From: Enterobacter cloacae
GTDB taxonomy: Bacteria; Pseudomonadota; Gammaproteobacteria; Enterobacterales; Enterobacteriaceae
Length of the DNA: 64,000 bases
Reading direction: 5' to 3'
Assembly (NCBI RefSeq): GCF_011078175.1
Contig: NZ_JAALCJ010000004.1
Coordinates: forward strand, 124,001-188,000
Positions 1 to 11,238 of this stretch are shown piece after piece (positions within the stretch are counted from its first letter, which is position 1; each line of letters starts with the position of its first letter). The position numbers were made by a program, and so were the translations under genes. The notes below the pieces were generated by a model that searched no databases, was not told the DNA's origin, and worked only from the letters and a program-made list of their open reading frames with translations.

Positions 1-402
1 CCGCGCGCCCATCGAACGCGTAGCTTCAATGACCCCTTTATCCACTTCACGCAGGGCGATCTCGACCAGACGGGCGTAGAACGGCGCCGCGCCCACAATC
101 AGGGCGGGCAGCGCAGCGTTAGCGCCAAGAATGGTTCCCACAACGGTCTTGGTGAACGGGATCAGCAGGACGATGAGAATGATGAACGGAATCGAACGGA
201 ACACGTTCACCACAATCGACATCACGCTGTAGACCGTGCGGTTGTGGAATAACCCGCCGCGGGCGGTTAAAAACAGCGCCAGACCGAGCGCGATCCCCAG
301 GACAAAGGTCGCCACGCCCGAAAGCGCGGTCATGTAGAGCGTCTCCTGGGTTGCCGCCCAAAGCTGATCCCACTTCAGGTGCGGAAAGAGTTCTTCAGCC
401 AT
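1..402 (-). CDS. Methionine ABC transporter permease, MetI-like (3' end cut by window edge)
   Basis: Inner-membrane permease of a D/L-methionine-type importer. The reading frame starts at the ATG whose complement is at 400-402 (MAEELFPHLKWDQL) and runs off the left edge after about 134 residues. It shows the first hydrophobic helices (TALSGVATFVLGIALGLAL, then FIILIVLLIPF) and the EAA-loop signature that contacts the ATPase (VIEATRSMGA) just before the edge. Its start overlaps the end of the upstream ATPase gene by 8 bp, so the two are translationally linked. A substrate-binding MetQ/NlpA-type protein would be expected beyond the left edge. Family assignment is firm. The exact substrate is inferred from the partner ATPase. 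Confidence 0.85.
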   Translation of the reverse strand, partial: MAEELFPHLKWDQLWAATQETLYMTALSGVATFVLGIALGLALFLTARGGLFHNRTVYSVMSIVVNVFRSIPFIILIVLLIPFTKTVVGTILGANAALPALIVGAAPFYARLVEIALREVDKGVIEATRSMGAR

Positions 403-1417
403 GCTTGATTACCTCGCCTTCAATATCGCTTTGCTTCAGGTCGGCGAGGATATTGTTCAGTTGTTCGTCCGATGCCACCACGTGCACCCAGAGCTGCCCG
501 AAAACACCGTGGGCCGTTTGCGTCATTTTGCCGTGCAGGATGTTAAACGGCAGGCCGTAGCGCAGGGTCAGTTCACCGACGATCGGCCTGTGCGTGCTGT
601 GACCGGTGAAGGTCAGCCTGATTACCGTGCCTTCCAGATCGTTTGCCAGTTCGGTATTGAAGGTCTCTTCCTCCGCGTACTGGCTCACCTGGCGGACAAA
701 CTGCCGGGTGATCGGCTGCTGCGGATGCGTAAACACGCTCAGCACGTCCCCCTCTTCCACCACCTTGCCGTTCTCCATCACCGCCACGCGATCGCAAATT
801 TTGCGCACCACGTGCATTTCATGCGTGATCAGCACGATAGTCAGATTGAAACGACGGTTAATGTCCAGGAGCAGATCGAGGATCTGATCGGTAGTCTGCG
901 GATCCAGCGCCGAGGTGGCTTCGTCGCACAGCAACACATCCGGATGATTAGCCAACGCGCGGGCAATGCCTACTCGTTGTTTTTGCCCGCCGCTCAGCTG
1001 CGATGGGTAGGCATTTTCACGCCCCGTCAGGCCGACCAGGTCCACCAGTTCGGCAACACGGACCTCTATTTTCGCTTTTGGCACACCGGCAATTTGCATC
1101 GAAAAGGCAATGTTTTCCTTCACCGTGCGCGACCAGAGCAGATTAAAGTGCTGGAATACCATGCTGATTTTCAGGCGCGCCTGGCGCAGCGCTTCGCCCT
1201 TTGCGGCGGAAATATCCTGCCCGTTAATGGTAACGCTGCCGGCGCTGGGCTTTTCCAGGCCGTTCAGCAGACGGATCAGCGTGCTTTTCCCGGCCCCGCT
1301 GTACCCTATGATCCCGTAAATTTGCCCCTGCTCTATCGTCAAATTGACGTTATCAACGGCAGTCAGCGCCAGCTTCCCGTTGTCAAAAACCTTCGAAATA
1401 TTGCTGAGTACAATCAT
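395..1417 (-). CDS. Methionine ABC transporter ATP-binding protein, MetN family
   Basis: Cytoplasmic ATPase of 340 residues, the usual MetN length. It has Walker A GYSGAGKST (about residues 38-46), the Q-loop region FQHFNLL, the ABC signature LSGGQKQR, Walker B VLLCDEATSALD and the switch histidine in LITHEMHVV. A C-terminal NIL/ACT-type regulatory domain (about residues 265-340) is the mark of MetN, where methionine binding slows transport. From memory of E. coli MetN it is clearly divergent, so it is probably a paralogue rather than the housekeeping metN, and I leave the symbol empty. It is the first gene of the leftward unit, overlaps the permease, and lies back to back with a dead sulfur-amino-acid lyase gene. 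That neighbour supports a sulfur amino acid role. Confidence 0.88.
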   Translation of the reverse strand: MIVLSNISKVFDNGKLALTAVDNVNLTIEQGQIYGIIGYSGAGKSTLIRLLNGLEKPSAGSVTINGQDISAAKGEALRQARLKISMVFQHFNLLWSRTVKENIAFSMQIAGVPKAKIEVRVAELVDLVGLTGRENAYPSQLSGGQKQRVGIARALANHPDVLLCDEATSALDPQTTDQILDLLLDINRRFNLTIVLITHEMHVVRKICDRVAVMENGKVVEEGDVLSVFTHPQQPITRQFVRQVSQYAEEETFNTELANDLEGTVIRLTFTGHSTHRPIVGELTLRYGLPFNILHGKMTQTAHGVFGQLWVHVVASDEQLNNILADLKQSDIEGEVIKHG

Positions 1418-1622
1418 TGTTATTCGTTATCCGTTGCGCATATGGCGGTTTAGCAGTATGGATGTCCGAAAGAGAGTAAACAGCCTTTATCAGCTTTCAA
1501 ATGACCAAAAAAGAATGTCATATAACGCCATGGAATAAGCAGCGAACTAGCGGGTGGAAAGCGTTTAGAGCAATGGCATTAATGATTTTCCATCAGGCGC
1601 ATAACAACCTCTTCGCGCGGGG

Positions 1623-1981
1623 TTGAAATGGCTATTTTTAGACCAATCAACCCCAATTAACGCCAGGTCGACATTTGCGCAACCGTCACCGGGTGAACAT
1701 ACTGGTTACGAATACTCCCGGAGCGGCAACCCAACCCGCCACCCGCTGGAATCGGGAAGCGGTTGGCGGCGCTCTGGATCCGTTCAGCAGCTTCCTGACG
1801 CTGCGGGGCATTCGGACCCTCTCAGCGCGTAGAAAAGCACAGTGCCAACGCGCTGGCGATTGCGTAATGGCTGGCGCAGCGCCTTGCAAACGGCATTGCG
1901 CCGCAGCCGATCTGCCTCTCGGTAGGGATTGAGGATGCGAATAATCTGATAGACGATCTTCAGCAGACGCTGGAAAAGTGA
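1623..1981 (+). pseudogene. Remnant of a cystathionine gamma-synthase/lyase-family PLP enzyme
   Basis: Three collinear pieces of one PLP-dependent Cys/Met metabolism enzyme survive in different frames. Frame of 1623: PINARSTFAQ then GEHTGYEYSRSGNPTRHPLE, the N-terminal signature of the family (ends near 1752). Frame of 1675: VGGALDPFSSFLTLRGIRTL, from the C-terminal half. A last piece, after an in-frame TAA near 1866, reads WLAQRLANGIAPQPICLSV then GIEDANNLIDDLQQTLEK and ends at the TGA 1979-1981; that is the family's C-terminus. Most of the catalytic core, including the PLP lysine region, is missing. The gene therefore suffered at least two internal deletions plus frame loss. It diverges from the methionine importer, so both probably belonged to a methionine-to-cysteine recycling locus of the kind known in Klebsiella. 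Family match is by motif memory only. Confidence 0.8.
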
Positions 1982-1985
1982 GCAA

Positions 1986-2011
1986 AAAACGGCGGGCGTT
2001 GCGCCTGCCGT
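1986..2011 (-). terminator. Hairpin with U-tract on the minus strand
   Basis: An imperfect stem ACGGCGGGCG / CGCCTGCCGT with a short loop lies 7 bp after the pseudogene stop. The U-tract (six A on the plus strand) is on the left, so it would end leftward rather than rightward transcription. I see no convincing leftward gene feeding it. Confidence 0.35.
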
Positions 2012-2093
2012 CATCAGATGACATTAGGCCTTAACGCCTTGATAACAAACTTATGTGAATCTGCACAGATTGTTTTTGAAACGCTGTTTCCAT

Positions 2094-2123
2094 TTTCCTT
2101 TTTACTGTAAATCAGCGTATAAT
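2094..2123 (+). promoter_or_regulatory. pykF promoter
   Basis: A perfect -10 TATAAT at 2118-2123 is preceded by a weak -35 (TTTCCT, 2094-2099, 18 bp spacing). The 377-bp gap 1982-2358 between the pseudogene and pykF holds this promoter, the Cra site and a leader of about 230 nt. I see no gene in it. Confidence 0.6.
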
Positions 2124-2140
2124 GCGCGCCAAATCCCTGG

Positions 2141-2154
2141 TGAATGGTTTCAGC
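2141..2154 (+). promoter_or_regulatory. Cra (FruR) operator of pykF
   Basis: TGAATGGTTTCAGC matches the Cra consensus (TGAAWCSNTTNA type) at all but one position. It lies about 17 bp downstream of the -10, which is where a repressor would block transcription. Cra represses pykF in E. coli when glycolytic flux is low. Confidence 0.72.
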
Positions 2155-2358
2155 GCTTGGAATACAAAAAACAACGTACAACTTCTCCTCTCCTTCGTTG
2201 GGCTGGCACTCAGGCACACTTTCTTCTGCACGCTCATTTGATGTCACCTATTCTTAGTGCGTGTCATAGACTCTTTCGCAACACAGGTTTGACTCCGCGG
2301 CGGTGCGCCCCCGGAGCGAGATTTCCATATCCTTCCCAACTTAAAGACTAAGACTGTC

Positions 2359-3771
2359 ATGAAAAAGACGAAAATTGTTTGTACTATCGGCCCGAAAACC
2401 GAATCCGAAGAGATGCTGAGCAAAATGCTGGACGCCGGCATGAACGTGATGCGTCTGAACTTCTCCCACGGTGACTATGCAGAACATGGTCAGCGTATCC
2501 AGAACTTGCGCAACGTGATGAGCAAGACCGGTAAAAAAGCAGCGATCCTGCTCGACACCAAAGGTCCGGAAATCCGTACCATCAAACTGGAAGGCGGCAA
2601 CGACGTTTCTCTGAAAGCGGGCCAGACCTTCACCTTCACCACCGACAAATCCGTTGTGGGTAACAGCGAAATCGTTGCTGTGACCTACGAAGGCTTCACC
2701 AGCGATCTGTCCGTCGGTAACACCGTACTGGTCGACGATGGTCTGATCGGTATGGAAGTTACCGCAATCGAAGGTAACAAGGTTATCTGTAAAGTGCTGA
2801 ACAACGGCGACCTGGGCGAAAACAAAGGCGTTAACCTGCCGGGCGTTTCTATCGCGCTGCCAGCACTGGCTGAAAAAGACAAGCAAGACCTGATCTTCGG
2901 CTGCGAACAAGGCGTTGATTTCGTTGCAGCATCCTTCATCCGTAAACGTTCTGACGTGGTCGAAATTCGCGAGCACCTGAAAGCGCACGGCGGCGAGAAG
3001 ATCCAGATCATCTCCAAAATCGAAAACCAGGAAGGCCTGAACAACTTCGATGAAATCCTCGAAGCGTCTGACGGCATCATGGTTGCACGTGGTGACCTGG
3101 GCGTAGAAATCCCGGTTGAAGAAGTGATTTTCGCGCAGAAGATGATGATCGAAAAATGTGTTCGCGCGCGTAAAGTGGTTATTACCGCTACGCAGATGCT
3201 GGACTCTATGATCAAAAACCCACGCCCGACCCGCGCTGAAGCCGGCGACGTGGCTAACGCCATCCTCGACGGTACCGATGCCGTTATGCTGTCCGGCGAA
3301 TCCGCAAAAGGGAAATATCCTCTGGAAGCGGTTGGCATTATGGCGACCATCTGCGAACGTACTGACCGCGTGATGACCAGCCGTCTGGACTTCAACAACG
3401 ACAGCCGCAAGCTGCGCATCACCGAAGCCGTTTGCCGCGGTGCGGTAGAAACTGCTGAGAAACTGGAAGCGCCACTGATTGTGGTTGCAACCCAGGGCGG
3501 TAAATCTGCGCGTGCCGTGCGTAAATACTTCCCGGATGCCACTATCCTGGCCCTGACCACCAACGAAACCACCGCGCGTCAGCTGGTGTTGAGCAAAGGC
3601 GTCGTTGCACACCTGGTTAAAGAGATTGCCTCTACTGACGATTTCTACATTCAGGGTAAAGCAATGGCTCTGGAAAGCGGTCTGGCGCAGAAAGGCGACG
3701 TTGTGGTTATGGTTTCTGGTGCGCTGGTTCCAAGCGGAACGACCAATACTGCATCCGTGCACGTGCTGTAA
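2359..3771 (+). CDS. pykF: Pyruvate kinase I
   Basis: Converts PEP and ADP to pyruvate and ATP, the last glycolytic step; the type I enzyme is activated by fructose-1,6-bisphosphate. It has 470 residues, the same as E. coli PykF. Visible motifs: N-terminal [18 protein letters not shown], the substrate/metal motif [11 protein letters not shown], the catalytic lysine in [21 protein letters not shown], and the signature [21 protein letters not shown]; the C-terminal third (from about residue 345) is the effector domain. The start ATG at 2359 follows AAGACTGTC, a modest ribosome site, and matches the family N-terminus [12 protein letters not shown]. Transcription is predicted from the promoter and Cra site upstream, and it ends at a strong terminator 27 bp after the stop. 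A 473-residue minus-strand frame across it is only an antisense shadow. Confidence 0.99.
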   Translation: MKKTKIVCTIGPKTESEEMLSKMLDAGMNVMRLNFSHGDYAEHGQRIQNLRNVMSKTGKKAAILLDTKGPEIRTIKLEGGNDVSLKAGQTFTFTTDKSVVGNSEIVAVTYEGFTSDLSVGNTVLVDDGLIGMEVTAIEGNKVICKVLNNGDLGENKGVNLPGVSIALPALAEKDKQDLIFGCEQGVDFVAASFIRKRSDVVEIREHLKAHGGEKIQIISKIENQEGLNNFDEILEASDGIMVARGDLGVEIPVEEVIFAQKMMIEKCVRARKVVITATQMLDSMIKNPRPTRAEAGDVANAILDGTDAVMLSGESAKGKYPLEAVGIMATICERTDRVMTSRLDFNNDSRKLRITEAVCRGAVETAEKLEAPLIVVATQGGKSARAVRKYFPDATILALTTNETTARQLVLSKGVVAHLVKEIASTDDFYIQGKAMALESGLAQKGDVVVMVSGALVPSGTTNTASVHVL

Positions 3772-3798
3772 TATTTCACGAACAAATTATAGTTTTGT

Positions 3799-3828
3799 TA
3801 AAAAGCGTCCTTCGGGGCGCTTTTTTTA
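3799..3828 (+). terminator. pykF intrinsic terminator
   Basis: GC stem AAAAGCGTCC / GGGCGCTTTT closed by a TTCG tetraloop and followed by seven T. The rest of the 312-bp pykF-lpp gap is AT-rich and carries the lpp promoter. Confidence 0.93.
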
Positions 3829-4009
3829 TTCCCGCCTTTAACCAGAACTATTCAAAAAGCAAATCGGGTTTTTCTATTTAATCGCGATTTATCTAAGATG
3901 AATCCGATGAAAAATGCCTTTTTTAACATAGCTTTTTCGTCAAAATTGCCGATTTCGTTGCTTCTTTGAGCGAACGATCAAAAATAGGCGTAATCCCATC
4001 AAAAAAATA

Positions 4010-4046
4010 TTCTCAACCCAAAAAACTTTGTGTAATACTTGTAACG
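4010..4046 (+). promoter_or_regulatory. lpp promoter
   Basis: Very AT-rich upstream tract, then -10 AATACT at 4034-4039, giving a start near 4046. The segment is almost base-for-base the well-known strong E. coli lpp promoter and leader, with a GAGGGT ribosome site at 4071-4076 before the ATG. Confidence 0.85.
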
Positions 4047-4071
4047 CTACATGGAGATTAACTCAATCTAG

Positions 4072-4320
<249 letters not shown>

Positions 4321-4333
4321 TAGTACCTGTTAA

Positions 4334-4366
4334 TAAAATGGCGCACATTGTGCGCCATTTTTTTTG
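4334..4366. terminator. Bidirectional terminator between lpp and ldtE
   Basis: Stem AAAATGGCGCACA / TGTGCGCCATTTT with a run of eight T on the plus strand and an A-run on the other side. It ends lpp and can also stop ldtE transcripts arriving from the right. Confidence 0.92.
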
Positions 4367-4380
4367 CCTTCGTCAAACCT

Positions 4381-5394
4381 CTACTGAAGCGCTTTCTCTC
4401 CCTCGCCTTCCGTCACCGCCGCTGAGACACGACTGTTTTGTACCGACAGGACAGAATTGCTGGCTGAAGAACGACTGCCCGCTGAAACGGCAACCGGTAT
4501 CCCCGCTCTGCGAGCCAGGGCCTTGTCGATTTGCGTTTTATCGCTACCTGACTCCGCGACAAAGGCGGTAAACGCCGCCGAGTGCGTGAACGGCACCGTC
4601 TGCGGGTTTTCTCCCTCAGCCTGTGCCAGGGGCCTGTGCACCTCGATATAACGTTTGCCGTCCGGCTCGACGGAGAACTTCACCGGCTCATTGATAATCT
4701 GCACCCGCGTACCGACGCGCACGTGTTCAAACAACGCTTTGATATCCGGTGCGTTCATTCGCATACAGCCCGAACTGACCCGCAGCCCTACGCTGTCCGG
4801 GGCGCTGGTGCCGTGGATAAGATATTCCCCATTCCCGATGCCCAGACGCAGCGCATAGCGCCCCAACGGGTTATTTGGCCCTGCGGGTACCACAGGCGGT
4901 AGTTTAATGCCCTGCGCCAGTGAGCGCGCTCTGATGCCCGCTGTGGGGGTCCAGGTAGGGTTAGGGATTTTCTGACTCACACGGGTGGTACTGACCGGTG
5001 TTTCCAGCCCAAGTTGACCAATACCCAGAGGATAAACCTGTACGATATTTTCACCAGGCGGATAAAAATAAAGACGCAGCTCCGCCAGATTCACAACGAT
5101 ACCTTCACGCTCGGTGTCCGGCAGTAGCATCTGGGAAGGGATCGTAATGACCGTTCCTGGCGCAGGGTTCACCGGTGCAATGGTATTATTGGTTTCAAGG
5201 ATGAGCTGTGCGGCGGTATTAAACCGACGGGCGATAGACTGAAGTTTATTGTCACCTTCCTGAATGGTGTATGTCTGGTTTTGCCCAATCAGGCGGCTAC
5301 CTGCGGGCGGTAAAGGATAATCAACCGCCCTGGCTGAATTAACAGCACTGAGCGAACCAAGAAGTAATAGTGTTATTAGAGACGCGCGCTTCAT
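4381..5394 (-). CDS. ldtE: L,D-transpeptidase LdtE (YnhG)
   Basis: Periplasmic YkuD-fold transpeptidase that forms 3-3 crosslinks in peptidoglycan, a bond insensitive to most penicillins. It has 337 residues. An N-terminal signal peptide ([20 protein letters not shown]) leads to a LysM peptidoglycan-binding module (about residues 46-91, [17 protein letters not shown]) and the YkuD catalytic domain (about 98-235). The active-site signature is visible as YLIHGT followed by [11 protein letters not shown], with the catalytic Cys and upstream His. The C-terminal 80 residues are low-complexity. Position next to lpp and the suf operon is the same as for E. coli ynhG, which separates it from the paralogues ldtA-D. 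The start chosen gives a clean signal peptide. Confidence 0.95.
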   Translation of the reverse strand: MKRASLITLLLLGSLSAVNSARAVDYPLPPAGSRLIGQNQTYTIQEGDNKLQSIARRFNTAAQLILETNNTIAPVNPAPGTVITIPSQMLLPDTEREGIVVNLAELRLYFYPPGENIVQVYPLGIGQLGLETPVSTTRVSQKIPNPTWTPTAGIRARSLAQGIKLPPVVPAGPNNPLGRYALRLGIGNGEYLIHGTSAPDSVGLRVSSGCMRMNAPDIKALFEHVRVGTRVQIINEPVKFSVEPDGKRYIEVHRPLAQAEGENPQTVPFTHSAAFTAFVAESGSDKTQIDKALARRAGIPVAVSAGSRSSASNSVLSVQNSRVSAAVTEGEGEKALQ

Positions 5395-5435
5395 GCTGAG
5401 ATTCCTTATTCACTGACCTAACGTCAGAAAGCTGA

Positions 5436-5465
5436 AAAACCAGCGAGGTGGAAACCACCCCGCGA
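5436..5465 (-). terminator. Hairpin downstream of sufE
   Basis: On the minus strand a stem CGGGGTGG / CCACCTCG is followed, after CTGG, by five T. It would end the suf operon before ldtE. The stem is short, so this is moderate evidence. Confidence 0.5.
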
Positions 5466-5491
5466 AACAGAATGAATGCTGTTCTGAAAGT

Positions 5492-5908
5492 TTAGCTAAG
5501 GATTGCGGCTTTGGCGCGGATGGCGCGGATCATCGCTTCCAGCCCCTGGGATCGGGACGGGGTGAGGTGTTGGGTTAAGGCCATTTTTTCAAACCACGGG
5601 CGGACGTCAAAGGCGACAATATCCTGCGCCGACATCTGGTGATAAAGAATAAAGACGACGGCAATAAGTCCCTTCACGATGGCGGCATCGCTGTCACCCT
5701 GTAATTCGATGACGCCTTCATCCGTCTGCTGCATCTGGATCCAGACCTGGCTCTGACAGCCCTGGATGATGTTGTCCGGATTATGCGCCTCTTCGCTGAG
5801 CGGCGGCAGGCGCTGGCCCAGCTCAATAATATAAAGGTATTTCTCTTCCCAGTTTGCGCATCGCCCAAAGTTGCGCAGCAATTTATCTCTATCCGGCAAA
5901 TCAGCCAT
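5492..5908 (-). CDS. sufE: Sulfur acceptor/activator SufE
   Basis: Accepts persulfide sulfur from SufS and passes it to the SufBCD scaffold. The start at 5908 ([14 protein letters not shown]) gives 138 residues, the E. coli length. An in-frame ATG 35 codons upstream lies inside sufS and adds residues unlike the family, so I reject it. The sulfur-carrying cysteine is in [10 protein letters not shown] (about residue 51), and the C-terminus [17 protein letters not shown] is typical. It is the last gene of sufABCDSE, 14 bp after sufS. Expression should follow the operon's iron and oxidative stress control. Confidence 0.97.
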   Translation of the reverse strand: MADLPDRDKLLRNFGRCANWEEKYLYIIELGQRLPPLSEEAHNPDNIIQGCQSQVWIQMQQTDEGVIELQGDSDAAIVKGLIAVVFILYHQMSAQDIVAFDVRPWFEKMALTQHLTPSRSQGLEAMIRAIRAKAAILS

Positions 5909-5922
5909 CTCTCGCCTCTCCG

Positions 5923-7143
5923 TTAGCCAAGCAGCTGGTGAATACGTTTCAGTCCCGCCACCAGTCTGTCGACCTCTTCCGTTGTGTTGTACATCACCAG
6001 CGATGCGCGGCACATGGCCGGAACCTGATAATACGCCATCAGCGGCATCGCGCAGTGATGCCCGGTACGTACGGCGACGCCGTAATTATCAAGGAAACTG
6101 CCCACATCATAGGCGTGATGCTTGCCGAGGTTGAAGGCTATCACACCCAGACGGTCAGCAGGGCCATATAAGGTCAGTTCCGGGACGCTGGCAAGCTCCT
6201 GCAAGGCATAATGCATCAGCTGCTGTTCGTACTCCTGAATCGCCGCCAGCCCCGTTTCAGAGACGTAGCTAATGGCCGCGCCCAGCCCGATGATCCCGCC
6301 CGTGTTGGGCGTACCCGCCTCGAAGCGCCAGGGCGCACGGGCGTAGGTCGTTCCTTCCGTCAGGCTGACGGTGGCGATCATTGACCCGCCCCCTTCCCAC
6401 GGCGGCATGGCCTGGAGAATGTCCTCTTTAACATACAATACGCCGATGCCTGTCGGGCCATAGAGCTTGTGCCCGGAGAAGACGTAGAAATCGCAGTCCA
6501 GGGCCTGAACGTCAACCGCATGGTGCATCACCGCCTGGGCACCATCAATCAACACTTTCGCACCGGCCTGACGGGCTTTGTCGACGATCAGCGCCACCGG
6601 ATTTTCCGTGCCCAGCACGTTTGAAACGTGGGTAACTGCCACCAGCCGCGTTCTGTCGTCCAGCAGAGCGTCCAGCTTTTCCAGCTGGAGCGTGCCGTCT
6701 TCATTCAGGGGGATCACCCGCAGTTGCGCTCCTACACGCTCACAGAGCATCTGCCAGGGAACGATGTTGGCGTGGTGCTCCATCTGGGTGATGATGATGT
6801 TATCCCCCGCGCGCACCTGCGCATTGCCCCAGCTGTTAGCCACCAGGTTGATCCCTTCGGTGGTGCCGCGCACGAACACCAGCTCTTCCGGCGAACGCGC
6901 GTTGAGGAAGGCTGCAACCTGCGTGCGCACGTTTTCCATGCGCTGGGTCGCCTCGGCGCTCAGGGTGTGGATCCCGCGATGTACCGCCGCATATCCGTGG
7001 CGGTAAAACCCGGCTTCCGCATCCACCACCTGATTTGGTTTTTGCGCGCTGGCCGCACTGTCGAGATAGGCCAGCGGCAGACCGTTCACTTCACGGGTCA
7101 GTACCGGAAAATCTGCCCGGACTTTCTCTACGGGAAATGTCAT
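5923..7143 (-). CDS. sufS: Cysteine desulfurase SufS
   Basis: PLP enzyme that removes sulfur from cysteine to give alanine and an enzyme-bound persulfide for Fe-S cluster building under stress. It has 406 residues, the same as E. coli. The PLP lysine lies in [11 protein letters not shown] (about residue 226), the catalytic Cys in [14 protein letters not shown] (about 364), and the phosphate-binding and substrate motifs in [11 protein letters not shown] and [11 protein letters not shown]. This is the type II (SufS/CsdA) class, distinguished by the short active-site loop. Its start codon overlaps the sufD stop by 4 bp, indicating translational coupling; it feeds SufE immediately downstream. Confidence 0.98.
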   Translation of the reverse strand: MTFPVEKVRADFPVLTREVNGLPLAYLDSAASAQKPNQVVDAEAGFYRHGYAAVHRGIHTLSAEATQRMENVRTQVAAFLNARSPEELVFVRGTTEGINLVANSWGNAQVRAGDNIIITQMEHHANIVPWQMLCERVGAQLRVIPLNEDGTLQLEKLDALLDDRTRLVAVTHVSNVLGTENPVALIVDKARQAGAKVLIDGAQAVMHHAVDVQALDCDFYVFSGHKLYGPTGIGVLYVKEDILQAMPPWEGGGSMIATVSLTEGTTYARAPWRFEAGTPNTGGIIGLGAAISYVSETGLAAIQEYEQQLMHYALQELASVPELTLYGPADRLGVIAFNLGKHHAYDVGSFLDNYGVAVRTGHHCAMPLMAYYQVPAMCRASLVMYNTTEEVDRLVAGLKRIHQLLG

Positions 7144-8411
7144 GCTTCGCCTCCAGGCAGCCGCTGACCGATACGGGCCAGCACCTGCTGTTTAAGTCCG
7201 CCATCGGCTAGCGCTTCCGTCAGCTCAGCCGCAAAGGCGTAAATAATCATCTTTTGCGCGGCCTGCTGGTCTATCCCGCGCGAGCGCAGGTAGAACATCT
7301 GCTCATCGTCAATACGCCCGACCGTCGCGCCGTGGCTGCATTTCACGTCGTCCGCATAGATTTCCAGCTGTGGTTTGGTGTCCACCTCTGCCAGACGTCC
7401 CAGCAAGAGATTGTTGTTGGTCATCTGCCCGTCGGTTTTGATGGCGTGCTGCGCCACGTTGATCAGGCCGTTAAACACCGCACGTCCTTTGTCGCTAACG
7501 ATGGTTTTGTGCAGCTGACGGCTGTTGCAGTAGCCTTTGTTATGCTCAAGCCAGGTGCGCGTGTCGCACACTTCTGACTTCACCGGCATCGCCAGGCTGT
7601 TAATACGCAGCGTAGTGTTCTCACCGTTCAGCTGGGTGCTGGTATTGTGGCGCAGCACCGCGCCGCCAAGCAGGAAGCTGTGGCTGTACGCCGCGGCATC
7701 CTGGCCCAGCAGAATATCGTTGTGGGCAAAGTGCTGACTGAGCGGATTCTCAAACGCCAGCTTTATGTGGTGCAGCTGGGCATTGGCCGCCACGTTCATC
7801 GTCAGACGCGAACCGGTGAAATGACGGGTATCGTTAAGACTGGCGTAATGCTCGATCACCGTTGCCTCTGCCCCTTCTGCCAGCTCAAGATGGTGGCGAT
7901 AGTGGGCGGTGTTAATCTCATCCCCCGCAACGCCCTGGGTGATATGCATCAGCAGCAGCGGTTTCGCCGGGCGCTGGTTACGCTTAACGCGAATATGGGT
8001 GACAGACTGCGACAGGCTCTCTGTCAGGTGCAGGAAGATTTCAGGCTGAACGGGCGCGTTCAGCGACTGACGTTCATCGTTAATGACGATATCGAACCCG
8101 CTCTCCTGCACGCTGTCGCTCAGCTCCGCACGGAACTGACCGTCGACAAACACCAGACGCACGGCATCCACGTTCAGCGCCAGCCTGTCGCGCTGACCGG
8201 GGCTGACCTGCGCCAGACGGGTGACAAACTCGCCGTTCAGCAGGCCATCCAGCGGGGTATATTTCCAGTTCTCATGTTTACGCGTCGGTAAACCGAGACG
8301 CAGCATCTGCTGAAGATGGTGCTGAGCCTGTTCTGAACGCGCCCCACCCTGCGCTTCAAACAGCCGGTGCCACTGCTGAAGTGCATTACTGCTGTTCGGT
8401 AAGCCAGCCAT
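7140..8411 (-). CDS. sufD: Fe-S cluster assembly protein SufD
   Basis: Partner of SufB and SufC in the SufBC2D scaffold, where iron entry and cluster formation take place. The start at 8411 ([14 protein letters not shown]) gives 423 residues as in E. coli. A longer frame from 8450 would sit deeper inside sufC and has no family support. The C-terminal beta-helix region includes [20 protein letters not shown] with the conserved His of the SufB-SufD interface. It overlaps the end of sufC by 26 bp and the sufS start by 4 bp. This tight packing supports co-translation of the complex subunits. Confidence 0.97.
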   Translation of the reverse strand: MAGLPNSSNALQQWHRLFEAQGGARSEQAQHHLQQMLRLGLPTRKHENWKYTPLDGLLNGEFVTRLAQVSPGQRDRLALNVDAVRLVFVDGQFRAELSDSVQESGFDIVINDERQSLNAPVQPEIFLHLTESLSQSVTHIRVKRNQRPAKPLLLMHITQGVAGDEINTAHYRHHLELAEGAEATVIEHYASLNDTRHFTGSRLTMNVAANAQLHHIKLAFENPLSQHFAHNDILLGQDAAAYSHSFLLGGAVLRHNTSTQLNGENTTLRINSLAMPVKSEVCDTRTWLEHNKGYCNSRQLHKTIVSDKGRAVFNGLINVAQHAIKTDGQMTNNNLLLGRLAEVDTKPQLEIYADDVKCSHGATVGRIDDEQMFYLRSRGIDQQAAQKMIIYAFAAELTEALADGGLKQQVLARIGQRLPGGEA

Positions 8412-9132
8412 AACCCTGCTCCTCCAGTTGTTTAACCAGCGTAAAGTCACCGGATTTCACAATGCGTCCCTGGTAAAGCACGTGGACATAGTCCGGTTTG
8501 ATGTAGTCCAGAATTCGCTGGTAGTGAGTGACGATGATAAATGAGCGGTTGCCGTCACGCAGGGCGTTCACCCCGTCGGCAACGATCTTCAGGGCATCGA
8601 TATCCAGCCCTGAATCGGTCTCATCGAGAATGCACAGCGCTGGCTCCAGAACCGCCATTTGCAGAATATCGTTACGTTTCTTCTCACCGCCGGAGAAACC
8701 CACGTTTACCGAGCGGGTCAGCAGATCTTCCGGCATTTTCAGCAGCTTGATCTTCTCTTCCATCAGATCCTGAAAGTCAAAGCGATCCAGCGCCTCAAGG
8801 CCGCGATACTTGCGCACCGCGTTCAGCGCGGTTTGCAGGAAGAACTGGTTGCTGACGCCCGGAATTTCCACCGGATACTGGAAGGCCATAAAGATGCCCT
8901 CGCCGGCACGCTCTTCCGGCGACATCTCCAGCAAATCTTTGCCGTTGAACTCAACGGAGCCGCTGGTGACTTCATAATCTTCGCGTCCTGCCAGCGTCGC
9001 TGAAAGCGTACTTTTCCCGGAGCCGTTTGGCCCCATGATGGCGTGAACTTCACCCGGTTTGACGTCAAAATTGAGGCCACGCAGGATCTCTTTCTCTTCC
9101 ACGCTAACCTGTAAATCTTTAATGCTTAACAT
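8386..9132 (-). CDS. sufC: Fe-S assembly ATPase SufC
   Basis: ABC-type ATPase without a membrane partner; its dimerisation on SufB and SufD drives scaffold opening. It has 248 residues. Walker A is GPNGSGKST, the signature FSGGEKKRNDI, Walker B LCILDETDSGLD, and the switch histidine IIVTHYQRIL. The family-typical Tyr-rich C-terminus (DYVHVLYQGRI) is present. It lies 9 bp after sufB, so the two are read from one message. Confidence 0.98.
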   Translation of the reverse strand: MLSIKDLQVSVEEKEILRGLNFDVKPGEVHAIMGPNGSGKSTLSATLAGREDYEVTSGSVEFNGKDLLEMSPEERAGEGIFMAFQYPVEIPGVSNQFFLQTALNAVRKYRGLEALDRFDFQDLMEEKIKLLKMPEDLLTRSVNVGFSGGEKKRNDILQMAVLEPALCILDETDSGLDIDALKIVADGVNALRDGNRSFIIVTHYQRILDYIKPDYVHVLYQGRIVKSGDFTLVKQLEEQGYGWLTEQQ

Positions 9133-9141
9133 GTGCTTTCC

Positions 9142-10632
<1,491 letters not shown>

Positions 10633-10640
10633 AGTACCGC

Positions 10641-11009
10641 CTATACCCCAAAGCTTTCGCCACAGCCGCATTCGTTCTGGGCTTTCGGGTTATGAAATTT
10701 GAATAACTGGTTTAAACCTTCCCGAACGTAGTCGACTTCGGTTCCATCGATAAACGGCATAGCCTGTAGCGCGACGTATAACTTTGCACCGTCGGTTTCA
10801 AAGACCAGATCGTCTTTTTCAGGTTCGGTAACGGTGTCCAGCACGTAGCCAAATCCCGCGCAGCCAGTCTGCTTTACGCCTAAGCGTACGCCGAGGATGT
10901 CGGGATTTTTTGCCACCAGCTCATGAATGTGTGCCGCCGCCGCAGGCGTCAGCGTTAAGCCACGCCAGGCAAAATCGGCCGGATTGAAGGTTTCTGAATG
11001 CAATTCCAT
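10641..11009 (-). CDS. sufA: A-type Fe-S carrier SufA
   Basis: Carries assembled clusters from SufBCD to target proteins. It has 122 residues, as in E. coli. The three cluster-ligating cysteines are visible: one in [10 protein letters not shown] and two in the C-terminal NECGCGESF. It is the first gene of the suf operon; the Fur box 46 bp upstream sets iron-responsive expression. The N-terminus [13 protein letters not shown] aligns with the E. coli start. Confidence 0.98.
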   Translation of the reverse strand: MELHSETFNPADFAWRGLTLTPAAAAHIHELVAKNPDILGVRLGVKQTGCAGFGYVLDTVTEPEKDDLVFETDGAKLYVALQAMPFIDGTEVDYVREGLNQLFKFHNPKAQNECGCGESFGV

Positions 11010-11054
11010 AGGTCCACCTCATCTGATAAGCCACCAGGGCATTACACCATGTTA

Positions 11055-11071
11055 GTGATAACGATTATCAC
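11055..11071 (-). promoter_or_regulatory. Fur box of the suf operon
   Basis: GTGATAACGATTATCAC is a near-perfect inverted repeat that matches the GATAATnATTATC core of Fur sites. It sits 46 bp upstream of sufA, where Fur-Fe(II) represses the operon in E. coli. Likely IscR and OxyR inputs cannot be placed with confidence here. Confidence 0.85.
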
Positions 11072-11238
11072 TTCAACCCCCTGCGAGCAGGGGCTTTGGG
11101 CTAAACCGCCCTTTTTGGCTACTTTCTTTAAGCATAGACTCTGTAACAGGATGCGGATGGGAGGGTGCAATTTATTCAATATATTGATAGATAAAGTATT
11201 TCATAAGAAATAACTGTACGGTGGCGGGCAATAAAAAA

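Noticed and set aside
401..1453. 350-codon open frame antisense to the MetN-like gene
   Set aside because: The opposite strand has all ABC ATPase motifs; this frame has none.
1418..1622. MetJ-type boxes upstream of the methionine importer
   Set aside because: AGCAGTAT-GGATGTCC near 1454-1469 matches the AGACGTCT repeat too poorly to claim a MetJ operator.
2014..2247. 77-codon minus-strand frame upstream of pykF
   Set aside because: It crosses the pykF promoter and Cra site and shows no protein family features.
2341..3762. 473-codon open frame antisense to pykF
   Set aside because: It mirrors a highly codon-biased housekeeping gene, and its product is a His/Phe/Gln-rich shadow with no family features.
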